Assembly (NCBI GenBank): GCA_041163765.1
Contig: JBEAQS010000063.1
Location: 1 to 10,916, forward strand
Source: MAG-120531 sp041163765
GTDB taxonomy: Bacteria; Bacteroidota; Bacteroidia; Flavobacteriales; Flavobacteriaceae
Length of the DNA stretch: 10,916 nt
Direction of reading: 5' to 3'
Made by a program: the position numbers and the translations under genes. The notes below the pieces were generated by a model, which made no database searches, was not told the origin of the DNA, and saw nothing but the letters and a program-made list of their open reading frames with translations. Shown in pieces: positions 1 to 8,300 of the stretch; position 1 is the first letter of the stretch; each line of letters begins with the position of its first letter.

Positions 1-1376
1 CGGGAACTGCTAACCACGGTGGATACTTCTCAGTACAATCGGTTTCATCTGATGAAATGGCAGTTACCCAAAAAGGTGGTGACTGGTATGACGGTGGAAT
101 CTGGTTGGAAATGCACAGACACACGTTTAGCTCGAACAATGGACCGATCAACGGTACTTGGGTACAGCAATACGAGCAAATTGCTCAAGTAAACAACGTA
201 ATTACCAACGGTAATTTGGATGCTGGCCAGTTGGCTCAAGCCCGCGTTGTTCGCGCTTACCTACACTGGAGATTGATGGACCTGTTTGGACGCGTCAAAA
301 TTGTTGCTCCAGGAGAGTCCACAGCACAAAGACCAAGAGCTGAGACTTTTGCTTGGATCGAAAGTGAAATTCTTGCTGCAGTACCAAATCTTGGTGGAAA
401 CGATGTAAAATACAGAATCAACAAATATGCCGCTCACGGTCTATTGGCTAAACTGTATTTAAATGCTGAAGTCTACACAGGTACAGCTCGTTGGGCTGAC
501 GCTGCCTTCCACGCTGACTACGTGATCGAAAACGGTCCATACCGTTTGTCTGACAGCAGTGTTAAAGTTCCTAACTTGGGAAGAAGACCTGCTGTGTCTA
601 CTGATCCAGCGGAACTTTCAGGATACGCTGCCGTTTTCGCACCAAACAACCAAAACAACCCTGAGATCATCTGGTCTATCGAATACGACGAAGCAACTGC
701 TGGTGGTATGAACTTTAACCAAATGACTTTGCACTACGCTTCTCAGTATTCTTGGAACTTCCAAGATCAACCATGGAACGGTTATTCTGCTCTTGAAGAA
801 TTCTACAACTCATACGAGAACGGTGATGCGCGTAAAACTGCTAACTTCATTGTAGGACCACAATTGGATTACGGCGGGAATGCATTAGTGGATTTAGCGT
901 CTGACAATGCTGACCCAGCGATCAACTACGTACCAAACATCAACGAGTTGGAACCAAATGCAAACCGTATCGGTGGAGCTCGTTTGGGTAAATTCAGCTT
1001 CAAACAATTTGGACGTCCAGATATGGACAACGATTACCCAATCGTTCGTTTAGGTGATATGTACTTAATCCGTGCTGAGGCTACTGCACGTGCAGCTGGA
1101 AACTGGGCATTGGCTCTTCCAGACGTAAACACTATCCGTGCTCGTGCTGGAGTTTCTGCCATGACTTCAATCACTGCAGACCAATTCTTGGCTGAAAGAG
1201 GACGTGAGATGTTCCAAGAAGCTTCAAGAAGAACTGACTTGATCCGTTTCGGCAAGTGGGGTGCTTCATGGTGGGAAAAAACCAACTCTGATGCGTACAG
1301 AACAGTATTCCCTATCCCAGCTGAACAAATTCAGGTGAGTGGTGGTACTTTGACTCAGAACCCTGGCTACAACTAG
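1..1376 (+). CDS. SusD/RagB family nutrient-binding outer-membrane lipoprotein, 5' partial
   Basis: Surface glycan- or nutrient-binding protein that normally caps a SusC-type TonB-dependent transporter. The reading frame is open from the left edge (first whole codon at base 3), giving 457 codons before TAG at 1374-1376. Family proteins usually have about 500-600 residues, so the signal peptide and first helices are missing. Seen directly: GGYFSVQSVSSDEM followed by GGDWYDGGIWLEMHRHTF near the left edge, the helix ARVVRAYLHWRLMDLFGRV (TPR-like SusD core), KYAAHGLLAKLYLNAEVYTG, the NNPEIIWSIEYDE segment, YPIVRLGDMYLIRAEA, and a C-terminus ending FPIPAEQIQ...NPGYN. All are hallmark SusD/RagB blocks. 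An ATG at 57 lies inside the conserved SSDEM motif and is not the real start. Codons look strongly biased (AAC, TAC, CGT, GGT preferred), unlike the mixed usage in the genes downstream, which suggests high expression. A SusC gene immediately upstream is expected but not visible. The substrate cannot be deduced. Confidence 0.95.
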   Translation, partial: GTANHGGYFSVQSVSSDEMAVTQKGGDWYDGGIWLEMHRHTFSSNNGPINGTWVQQYEQIAQVNNVITNGNLDAGQLAQARVVRAYLHWRLMDLFGRVKIVAPGESTAQRPRAETFAWIESEILAAVPNLGGNDVKYRINKYAAHGLLAKLYLNAEVYTGTARWADAAFHADYVIENGPYRLSDSSVKVPNLGRRPAVSTDPAELSGYAAVFAPNNQNNPEIIWSIEYDEATAGGMNFNQMTLHYASQYSWNFQDQPWNGYSALEEFYNSYENGDARKTANFIVGPQLDYGGNALVDLASDNADPAINYVPNINELEPNANRIGGARLGKFSFKQFGRPDMDNDYPIVRLGDMYLIRAEATARAAGNWALALPDVNTIRARAGVSAMTSITADQFLAERGREMFQEASRRTDLIRFGKWGASWWEKTNSDAYRTVFPIPAEQIQVSGGTLTQNPGYN

Positions 1377-1396
1377 TAGACCAAACACATCATTGC

Positions 1397-1425
1397 AAAA
1401 GCCATCCTTCGGGGTGGCTTTTTTT
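1397..1425 (+). terminator. Intrinsic terminator after susD-like gene
   Basis: A 7-bp stem GCCATCC/GGGTGGC (1401-1418, one G-U pair) closes a TTCG tetraloop with a C-G closing pair, a very stable loop type. AAAA precedes it and seven T residues follow it (1419-1425). It starts about 20 bases after the susD stop. It should end or attenuate the susD transcript before the downstream lipoprotein block. Confidence 0.9.
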
Positions 1426-1436
1426 ATTTAACAAAA

Positions 1437-1465
1437 TTGGGCAAACAAGTACTAGAGATACTTTG
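1437..1465 (+). promoter_or_regulatory. Candidate Bacteroidota-type promoter for the lipoprotein block
   Basis: TTG at 1437-1439 is followed after 19 bases by TACTTTG at 1459-1465. This resembles the Bacteroidota housekeeping promoter (TTG / about 19-20 bases / TAnnTTTG) but the -7 element is one base short. It lies between the terminator and the first VCBS gene, where a promoter would be expected if the block is transcribed separately. The rest of the 145-base gap shows no clear operator, inverted repeat or riboswitch. Tentative. Confidence 0.25.
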
Positions 1466-1521
1466 AGCAGGTGCTTGAATTTTGTTACATTCATACCGGA
1501 AAAAGAAACTGAAATTAGTCG

Positions 1522-4500
1522 ATGTATTTCCTCATAAATTCACTGGTGAGACCATGCAAACGCACCTGGATATTTTCATTAATATCCCTAGGTCTTCTGT
1601 CTGGGTGCCAACAAAAGGAGACGCGCTTTACCCAAATGGACCCAAAGTCTTTGGGTATTGAGTTTGAGAATCAATTAAGCTATACTGAAGAGTTTAACCC
1701 ATATACCTACCGCAATTTCTATAATGGTGCAGGGGTAGCTATGGGAGACATCAACAACGATGGGTTGATCGACCTGTATTTTACAGGCAATATGACCGAA
1801 AACAAACTGTACCTCAACAAAGGAGACTGGAAATTTGAGGACATCACTGAACGTGCGGGTGTTGCCTGTAGCGGTGTTTGGTCGGCAGGAGCAACTTGGG
1901 CGGATATAAATGGCGATGGATTATTAGACCTTTATGTGACCAAATCGGGCATGCCTGGTGGGCCAAATCGCTATAATGAGCTGTTTATTAACCAGGGGGA
2001 TTTAACCTTTAAAGAATCATCTGCCGCCTATGGGCTAGATGTGGTGGGTTTATCGGTTCAAGCAGCATTTTTTGATTATGATGCAGATGGAGATTTGGAT
2101 TGTTATTTGCTCAATAACTCGATTCGCTCAGTAGGGGCTTATGACCTTATTGAAGGGCAAAGAGAAAAAAGTCATCCCGATGGAAACCGACTTTTGGAAA
2201 ACCGCGATGGTTTTTTTGTCAATGTGTCTGAAGAGGCAGGGATCTATTCCTCGGCTATCGGATTTGGTTTGGGGATCACTCTATCCGACTTTAACGGGGA
2301 TCACCGACCTGATCTATTTATCTCTAACGATTTTTTTGAAAAGGATTACCTCTACCTCAACACAGGGCAAGGGGGATTCAACGAGGTGAGCGACCAATAT
2401 TTCTCCGCTTTGTCTATGGGCTCCATGGGGGCTGATGCCGCTGACCTAGACAATGACTTATTGCCTGATCTAATGGTGACAGAAATGTTGCCCGAGACCT
2501 TAGAGCGCCAGAAAACGAAACAGACCTATGAATCCTGGGACAAATTTAGTTTAGCAGGAAGTAAGGGTTACCACAAACAATACCCCAGAAATGCTTTGCA
2601 GCGAAATTTGGGCGAGCATGGATTTGCCGAAATCAGCAGAATGACTGGATTGTCAGCCACCGAATGGAGTTGGGCTGCGTTGTTGTTTGACATGGACAAC
2701 GATGGACTGCGCGATGTATATGTCAGTAATGGGATTTATAAAGACCTGCTCGATCGCGATTATTTAGCCTATATGGCCAACGAGGAAAAGGTCCGCCAAA
2801 TGATCCAAGAAGATGATGAGGTGATTACCAAACTGATTGACCTAATGCCTTCAAAAGCTGTCCCCAATGCGGTGTACCGCAATAAGGGTGGTTGGGATTT
2901 TGAGGATATGCGAGAGACTTGGGGTATGCAAACACCCTCATTCAGCAATGGAAGTGCCTACGGGGATTTGGACAATGATGGTGATTTAGACTTGGTGGTC
3001 AACAATGTAAACATGCCTCCCTTTATCTATAAAAACAATACAGATCAGCAGGCCAATGCCCTACAATTAAGCTTTACAGCGCTAGGAAAAAACACGTTTG
3101 GGGTGGGCGCCAAGGCTATCGTATATTATGGAGGAAACAAATCTATGGGGGAGCAGTTCCCCTCCAGAGGATTTATGAGTGCCAGTCCAAACCGACTGCA
3201 CTTTGGATTAGGAGCCATAAAAAAAGTGGATAGTATTGAAGTGATATGGCCGAACAGAACGAAAAGTGTGCTGAAAGATATTGCCGCCAATCAATTGCTG
3301 CATATTGATCAGCATCAAGTACCCACACAAGCAATCCCTGAATCAGAGGCTCTTCAAGTGCTTCAGGATGAAACTTTTCCGGAAGTGGCCCATGAAGAAG
3401 GTCCATACATTGATTTTAACTTTGAACAGCTGCTTCCGGAGATGGTGAGTCACCAAGGACCTGCATTGGCCGTAGGAGATGTCAACGGAGATGGATACGA
3501 CGACGTGTATTTGGGGGGTGGTAAAAAACAAAGCGGACAACTTGTTTTGAGTAAACCTGATGGGACCTACACGGTGAGTACTGACCCATTTGCCGCAGCA
3601 AAAAATGCGGAGGAAGTAGTAGCGCTATTTGTAGACACGGATCGAGACGGGGATTTAGATCTGTATGTGGGGACAGGCGGAAAAGCATTTTCAAAATTTG
3701 ACAGTGCGTTAAAAGATCTGTTTTACCTCAACGATGGTCGGGGAAATTTCAAGCCATTTGCCTTTGCGATTGAAGAAGCCCCCTTGTTAAACACAGGTGT
3801 GGTGATCAGCTTTGATGCCGACGCGGACAACGATCCTGACTTGTGGATTGCGGGTAGATACGATACAGAAACTTATGGATTACCCAGCTCAGGATATCTG
3901 TTGATCAACGATGGGCTAGGTAGATTTAGCCTCTCATCGAGTGAAGCGTTTAAAGATATGGGTATGGTTCGGAGCGCCGTAGTGACCGATCTAAATGCAG
4001 ATAGCTGGCCTGATATCATTGCTTCTGGAGACTGGATGAACATAGAGATTTACCTCAATAGAGCCGGGGAATTTGAACGCGCCACAGAACAGTTCGGCTT
4101 CGAAAACACTCGAGGTATGTGGGGGGCGTTACACCTGGCCGACCTCAATGGTGATGGGATTAAGGACCTCATCGCAGGAAATGTAGGCACCAACAGTTTT
4201 TATCAGGTAGGTATGGGTATGTGGGTGGCAGATTTTGATCAAAACGGCCGTCAAGATCAGCTGTTTACTTACCAAATAAATGGGGAAGATTATCCCATAC
4301 ACGACAAAGATGAACTCAGCCAACAACTCCCCTACCTCAAAAAGAATAGATTGCTCTACGCGGATTACAGCACGGCTTCCATAGAAAAGCTGCTAGGTGA
4401 ATCAGCGCTTGAAGGCTCCACCAATTATCGACTTAACCAAATCGCTACTTCTGCTTGGTTATTTGACGGAGATAAGTTTACGGCCACTTCACTACCCGGC

Positions 4501-4791
4501 GAGCTTCAATATGCTCATATACATGCCATTACAGAGTCTGATCAAAACAAAGATGGGATCGATGATTTGCTATTTGGCGGAAATCAATCACGGGTTAAAC
4601 CAAGGTTTGGCGCCTCTGATGCTTCGAGTGGTTGGGCTATTCCCGGAGGAAAACAGGGTTATTTAATCCATCAAAGGCCGGAACCTCTGGGTGTAAAAGG
4701 CGACATTCGCGCCATCTCACCAATTAAAACTAAAGCGGGAAACCGCACCATATTTGGCATTAACAACCAAAAAATACGTATTCTTCCATGA
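1522..4791 (+). CDS. Large VCBS/FG-GAP repeat lipoprotein with central ASPIC/UnbV domain (copy A)
   Basis: 1089 residues. The N-terminus has a lipoprotein signal peptide with lipobox LLSGC (Cys29). The mature start CQQKE resembles the Bacteroidota lipoprotein export signal, so surface exposure is inferred. Calcium-binding type DxDxDG loops begin at about residues 76, 128, 185, 256, 308, 390 and 482. An ASPIC/UnbV domain follows at about 511-595 (RGFMSASPNRLHFGLG, then a VIWPN segment). Seven further loops begin at 653, 705, 765, 823, 874, 904 and 1007. Such loops line integrin-alpha-like beta-propellers. The conserved motif TEWSW (380-384) precedes loop 6. Near the C-terminus is GGNQSRVKPRFG followed by DAS. 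Four loops lack the usual glycine (DFNGDH, DLDNDL, DADADN, DLNADS). An in-frame TAG at 1516-1518 makes ATG 1522 the most upstream start, but GTG 1546 would give a more typical signal peptide (n-region RPCKR). The ATG of the next gene overlaps the stop. Databases often name such proteins CRTAC1-like or even 'RNA-binding'. The biochemical role is unknown; accessory binding at a SusCD locus is inferred. Confidence 0.93.
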   Translation: MYFLINSLVRPCKRTWIFSLISLGLLSGCQQKETRFTQMDPKSLGIEFENQLSYTEEFNPYTYRNFYNGAGVAMGDINNDGLIDLYFTGNMTENKLYLNKGDWKFEDITERAGVACSGVWSAGATWADINGDGLLDLYVTKSGMPGGPNRYNELFINQGDLTFKESSAAYGLDVVGLSVQAAFFDYDADGDLDCYLLNNSIRSVGAYDLIEGQREKSHPDGNRLLENRDGFFVNVSEEAGIYSSAIGFGLGITLSDFNGDHRPDLFISNDFFEKDYLYLNTGQGGFNEVSDQYFSALSMGSMGADAADLDNDLLPDLMVTEMLPETLERQKTKQTYESWDKFSLAGSKGYHKQYPRNALQRNLGEHGFAEISRMTGLSATEWSWAALLFDMDNDGLRDVYVSNGIYKDLLDRDYLAYMANEEKVRQMIQEDDEVITKLIDLMPSKAVPNAVYRNKGGWDFEDMRETWGMQTPSFSNGSAYGDLDNDGDLDLVVNNVNMPPFIYKNNTDQQANALQLSFTALGKNTFGVGAKAIVYYGGNKSMGEQFPSRGFMSASPNRLHFGLGAIKKVDSIEVIWPNRTKSVLKDIAANQLLHIDQHQVPTQAIPESEALQVLQDETFPEVAHEEGPYIDFNFEQLLPEMVSHQGPALAVGDVNGDGYDDVYLGGGKKQSGQLVLSKPDGTYTVSTDPFAAAKNAEEVVALFVDTDRDGDLDLYVGTGGKAFSKFDSALKDLFYLNDGRGNFKPFAFAIEEAPLLNTGVVISFDADADNDPDLWIAGRYDTETYGLPSSGYLLINDGLGRFSLSSSEAFKDMGMVRSAVVTDLNADSWPDIIASGDWMNIEIYLNRAGEFERATEQFGFENTRGMWGALHLADLNGDGIKDLIAGNVGTNSFYQVGMGMWVADFDQNGRQDQLFTYQINGEDYPIHDKDELSQQLPYLKKNRLLYADYSTASIEKLLGESALEGSTNYRLNQIATSAWLFDGDKFTATSLPGELQYAHIHAITESDQNKDGIDDLLFGGNQSRVKPRFGASDASSGWAIPGGKQGYLIHQRPEPLGVKGDIRAISPIKTKAGNRTIFGINNQKIRILP
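3052..3306 (+). other. ASPIC/UnbV domain coding segment of copy A
   Basis: Encodes about residues 511-595. Shows the family pattern: a beta strand LQLSFTALG, a glycine-rich turn, RGFMSASPNRLHFGLG, then VDSIEVIWPNRTK and an ANQLLHI end. It sits between the two DxDxDG series. Boundaries are approximate. Confidence 0.75.
4788..4791 (+). other. ATGA start-stop overlap, copy A / small lipoprotein
   Basis: The TGA stop of copy A (4789-4791) overlaps the ATG of the next gene (4788-4790). No Shine-Dalgarno-like sequence precedes the ATG, so translation by re-initiation or coupling is likely. Confidence 0.85.
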
Positions 4792-5375
4792 AAAAACACC
4801 ACTCAATATGGGGATTAATGGGCCTTTGTGCTATGCTATTATTGGGCAGCTGTCGTTCTGATTACACGCAAATGGTCGAATCTGAAGCAAAAAACCCTAC
4901 ACCCACCGAAGATTTATATTTTGGCTTTAAGGTGGGCCAAAACAGAAAACAATTTTTCGATCGCTGCTGGGAATTGAATAAAATGGGTAAAGTAACCCAA
5001 GGGCCGAACAACAAAACAGTACAACACACTTTTGAAACTGACAAAGAGGGTCAAACCTCCATTGTTTATGAGTTTTATGGGATCTTTAACCCTGATCAAG
5101 TGATGACTGGATTGGACATGGGATTCTATTTTGAAGCCTGGGCTCCTTGGAACACAGATTTATACGCCGAAAAATTAATTCCTCAGATCAAGGACAGCTT
5201 GGTAAAATGGTACCCAGGAAATGAATTTAAATCGATTTTCCTCCAGGAACTTGACAAAGAGGTATGGATCAAAATTGACGGAAGCAGGCAAATCCTGCTC
5301 TATCCAAAAAACGAAAAAGAAATCACCGCGAAGCTAGAAGACTTGCGCTACAAATACCCAGAGATTTATGAATAA
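4788..5375 (+). CDS. Small lipoprotein of unknown family
   Basis: 195 residues. Lipoprotein signal peptide: a KKHH n-region, hydrophobic core IWGLMGLCAMLLL, lipobox LLGSC with Cys22, mature start CRSDY. I do not recognise a named family. After a short polar linker (about 23-42) comes a compact domain: YFGFKVGQNRKQFFDRCWELNKMGK (44-68) with Cys60 and Trp61, then QGPNNKTVQ (71-79), an alternating beta-like stretch including IVYEFYGIFN, an aromatic-rich segment (GFYFEAWAPWN), a helix-like stretch ending in SLVKWYPG, and an EVWIKID...QILLYP beta-hairpin-like tail. A 'GQNRKQFF' helix followed by a beta region faintly recalls BamE/SmpA-type small outer-membrane lipoproteins, but this is only a shape resemblance. 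It sits between two large VCBS lipoproteins with 4-base and 8-base overlaps, so it is almost certainly co-translated with them and probably shares their compartment. The start is fixed by the signal peptide and the ATGA overlap. Confidence 0.88.
   Translation: MKKHHSIWGLMGLCAMLLLGSCRSDYTQMVESEAKNPTPTEDLYFGFKVGQNRKQFFDRCWELNKMGKVTQGPNNKTVQHTFETDKEGQTSIVYEFYGIFNPDQVMTGLDMGFYFEAWAPWNTDLYAEKLIPQIKDSLVKWYPGNEFKSIFLQELDKEVWIKIDGSRQILLYPKNEKEITAKLEDLRYKYPEIYE
5368..5375 (+). other. ATGAATAA 8-base gene overlap, small lipoprotein / copy B
   Basis: The last codons GAA-TAA of the small lipoprotein lie inside the first codons ATG-AAT-AA of copy B. The same eight bases form the copy B / copy C junction at 8636-8643. 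Supports translational coupling. Confidence 0.85.
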
Positions 5376-8300
5376 CAAGTGGGCTTTCTCTGCACTTACA
5401 CTTTTGATTTTTGTCCTTCATGGGTGCCAAAAAGAATCCCTGCTTTTTGAAGCGATGGATCCTTCGGATATCGGGATGGAATTCAGCAACGAACTCGGAT
5501 TCTCCAAGGAGTTTAATGTGTATACCTACCGAAATTTTTACAACGGGGGCGGTGTTTCACTGGGCGACGTCAACAACGACGGGCTTTTGGACGTTTACCT
5601 TACAGCCAACCAAAAACCAAACCAATTGTTCCTCAATAAAGGAGACTGGCAGTTTGAAAACATCACCGATCAAGCGGGAGTTGCGGGAACAAGGGCTTGG
5701 TCTACTGGGGTCAGCATGGTAGACATCAATGCGGATGGATGGCTGGATATTTACGTGTGTAACTCTGGGGATGTTTCAGGAGACAACAAGCAAAACGAAC
5801 TGTTCATCAACCAAAAAGACGGTACGTTCCGCGAAGAAGCTGAAGCATATGGGCTGGCTGATCAAGGCTTTTCTACCCACGCCTCATTTTTTGACTTTGA
5901 CAAAGACGGCGATTTAGATGTGTATTTGCTCAACAACTCGTACCAAGCCATTGGAAGTTTTGATTTGCGAAGAAACGAGCGACCCAAACGCGATGAATTG
6001 GGCGGAGATAAACTACTGGAAAACAGAGGAGGTAAATTCATTGATATCAGTGAACAAGCGGGCATCTATGGAAGCGTTATTGGGTTTGGACTAGGTGTTA
6101 CCGTGGGGGATGTAAACAATGACGGATGGGAAGATATTTATGTGTCCAATGATTTTTTTGAACGGGACTATCTGTATGTTAACCAAAAGAACGGCACGTT
6201 TAAAGAAGTATTGACGGAGTCGATACAATCGATCAGCGGAGCTTCGATGGGGGCGGATATGGCTGATGTGGACAATGACGGCAACGCCGATATTTTTGTC
6301 ACCGAAATGCTACCTGGCGACTATGAGCGCCTCAAATCTGTGACCACTTTTGAGGACTGGGATAAATACACCTACAACACCAAAAACGGTTACTACCACC
6401 AATACACCAGAAATACTTTGCAGAGAAATAACGGAGATGGCACGTTCAGTGAAATAGGAAGAATGGCTGGAGTCTCGGCTACAGACTGGAGTTGGGGCGC
6501 CCTGCTTTTTGATATGAACCTCGATGGCAACAAGGACTTATTTGTGGCCAATGGCATCTACAAAGACCTCACGGATCAAGATTATTTGCAATACGTTTCC
6601 TCCAATGAGGTGATTGAATCCATGGTGTCCGGGGATGGAGTTAACTATGCAGAGTTGGTCAATATCATTCCTTCGAATCCTATTGCCAACAAAGCATTTG
6701 CCAACCGAGGAGACTGGACATTTGAGAATGATGCTTCACTAGGGCTAGACACTCCAGGATTCTCTAATGGATCTGCCTATGGCGACTTGGACAACGACGG
6801 AGATCTCGATTTGGTAGTCAACAATGTGAATATGCCGTTGTTTGTTTACCAAAACAAGGCCGTAGATCAGCAGAAAGGTCACTTTCTTCAGTTTTCCTTA
6901 AAAGGAATGGGGCAAAACACACTGGCTGTGGGTACGCAAATCACCGTACACGACGGAAACGCTTCGTATAGTGTAGCGCAGCAGCCTGTTCGCGGATTTC
7001 AATCCAGTATGGATACTAGGCCACATATTGGACTGCCCGGGGCGCAAAAAGTATCTGTGGATGTTCAATGGCCCAACGGAACCCGCACCCTGCTCAAAGA
7101 GGTGGCTGTAGATCAAATGCTCGTTTTAGACATGAATGAAGGCGTGCCCTATGCAGCCACTGACCCGAATCAAAAACCAGTATTTGCCGCCATGAAAGCG
7201 GTACCTGAATACATACATCAAGAGAATAACTACATCGACTTTAATAAAGATCGATTGCTGCATCATATGATGAGTACTCCCGGGCCAAAACTAGCTTTGG
7301 GAGACCTGAATGGAGACGGTTTTGAGGATTTGTTGATTCCAGGGGCTAAAGGCCTGCCCAGCCAGGTGTTTGCGGGCACTGCTTCCGGGTTCGAGCCAAA
7401 ACCATGGTTTAGTTTTGAGGAGAATAAAAACTCAGAAACGGTAGCTGTAGCACTCCTCGATGTGGATAGTGATGGTGATTTGGATGTATATTTCGGTCAA
7501 GGGGGCGTTGAATTCTCCTCATTTTCCTCAGAATTGGCTGATCAGCTCTACCTCAACGATGGACGAGGATCCTTTGCCTTATCCAAATCTGTACTGCCCA
7601 CGCAAAGTGTTTATTTCAACACAGGTACCGTGCGCGCAGGGGATATCGATGGAGACGGCAAAACAGATCTTTTTGTCGGCGAACGATGCATCAATGGCGC
7701 CTATGGGGTTCCAGGATCAGGGCACGTGCTGTTTTCAGATGGAAATGGACACTTTGTAGACAAAACAAATACTTGGGCGCCAGAACTGAGCCAATTAGGC
7801 ATGATCACTGATGCTGCTTGGACAGATCTTGATGGCGATGGTGATCTTGACTTAGTCGTCGTGGGTGAATTTATGGGTGTGGAGCTTTTTATCAACGACA
7901 CAAAACAATTAACACGTCAAAAGGATCACCCGCTGGCTCAGAAAAAAGGTTGGTGGAACACGGTATTGGCCCAGGACCTCAATGGAGATGGGTTGGTAGA
8001 TTTAGCCCTGGGCAACCACGGCACCAACAGCTTCTTTAAAGCCACTCAGGAACGACCAATCAGACTGACTTATGGTGATTTTGATGACAACGGAGATTTG
8101 GACCCCATCATGACTTTTCAACGCCCTGATGGCAAATACTACCCCTACAACCTACGCCACAATTTGATCGATCAAATGAAGCCACTCAAGAAACTATTTC
8201 CGGACTACGCTTCTTTCAAAACAGCCGATATCGAACAAATACTCGGCCCTCAAGGCTCAGAAAAAGCCCAACACATTTTGGCTAATGACCTCGAAACCAC

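Noticed and set aside
57..59. ATG at 57 as the start of the SusD-like gene
   Set aside because: The frame is open to the left edge and the codons before it encode conserved SusD sequence (GGYFSVQSVSSDE), with no signal peptide after 57.
1034..1285. Antisense open frame inside the susD-like gene
   Set aside because: It lies opposite strongly conserved SusD C-terminal coding sequence, with no recognisable protein features; a shadow of the real gene. Other antisense or out-of-frame openings under the VCBS genes were dropped for the same reason.
1377..1521. Small RNA, riboswitch or extra small gene in the gap
   Set aside because: Apart from the terminator hairpin, no conserved-looking structure or start with a coding-like frame is apparent in 145 bases.
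1522..4791. RNA-binding or cartilage-protein function implied by UnbV/ASPIC/CRTAC1 labels
   Set aside because: These names are inherited from annotation history. Only calcium-loop repeats and the ASPIC/UnbV pattern are visible, and there is no RNA-binding motif.
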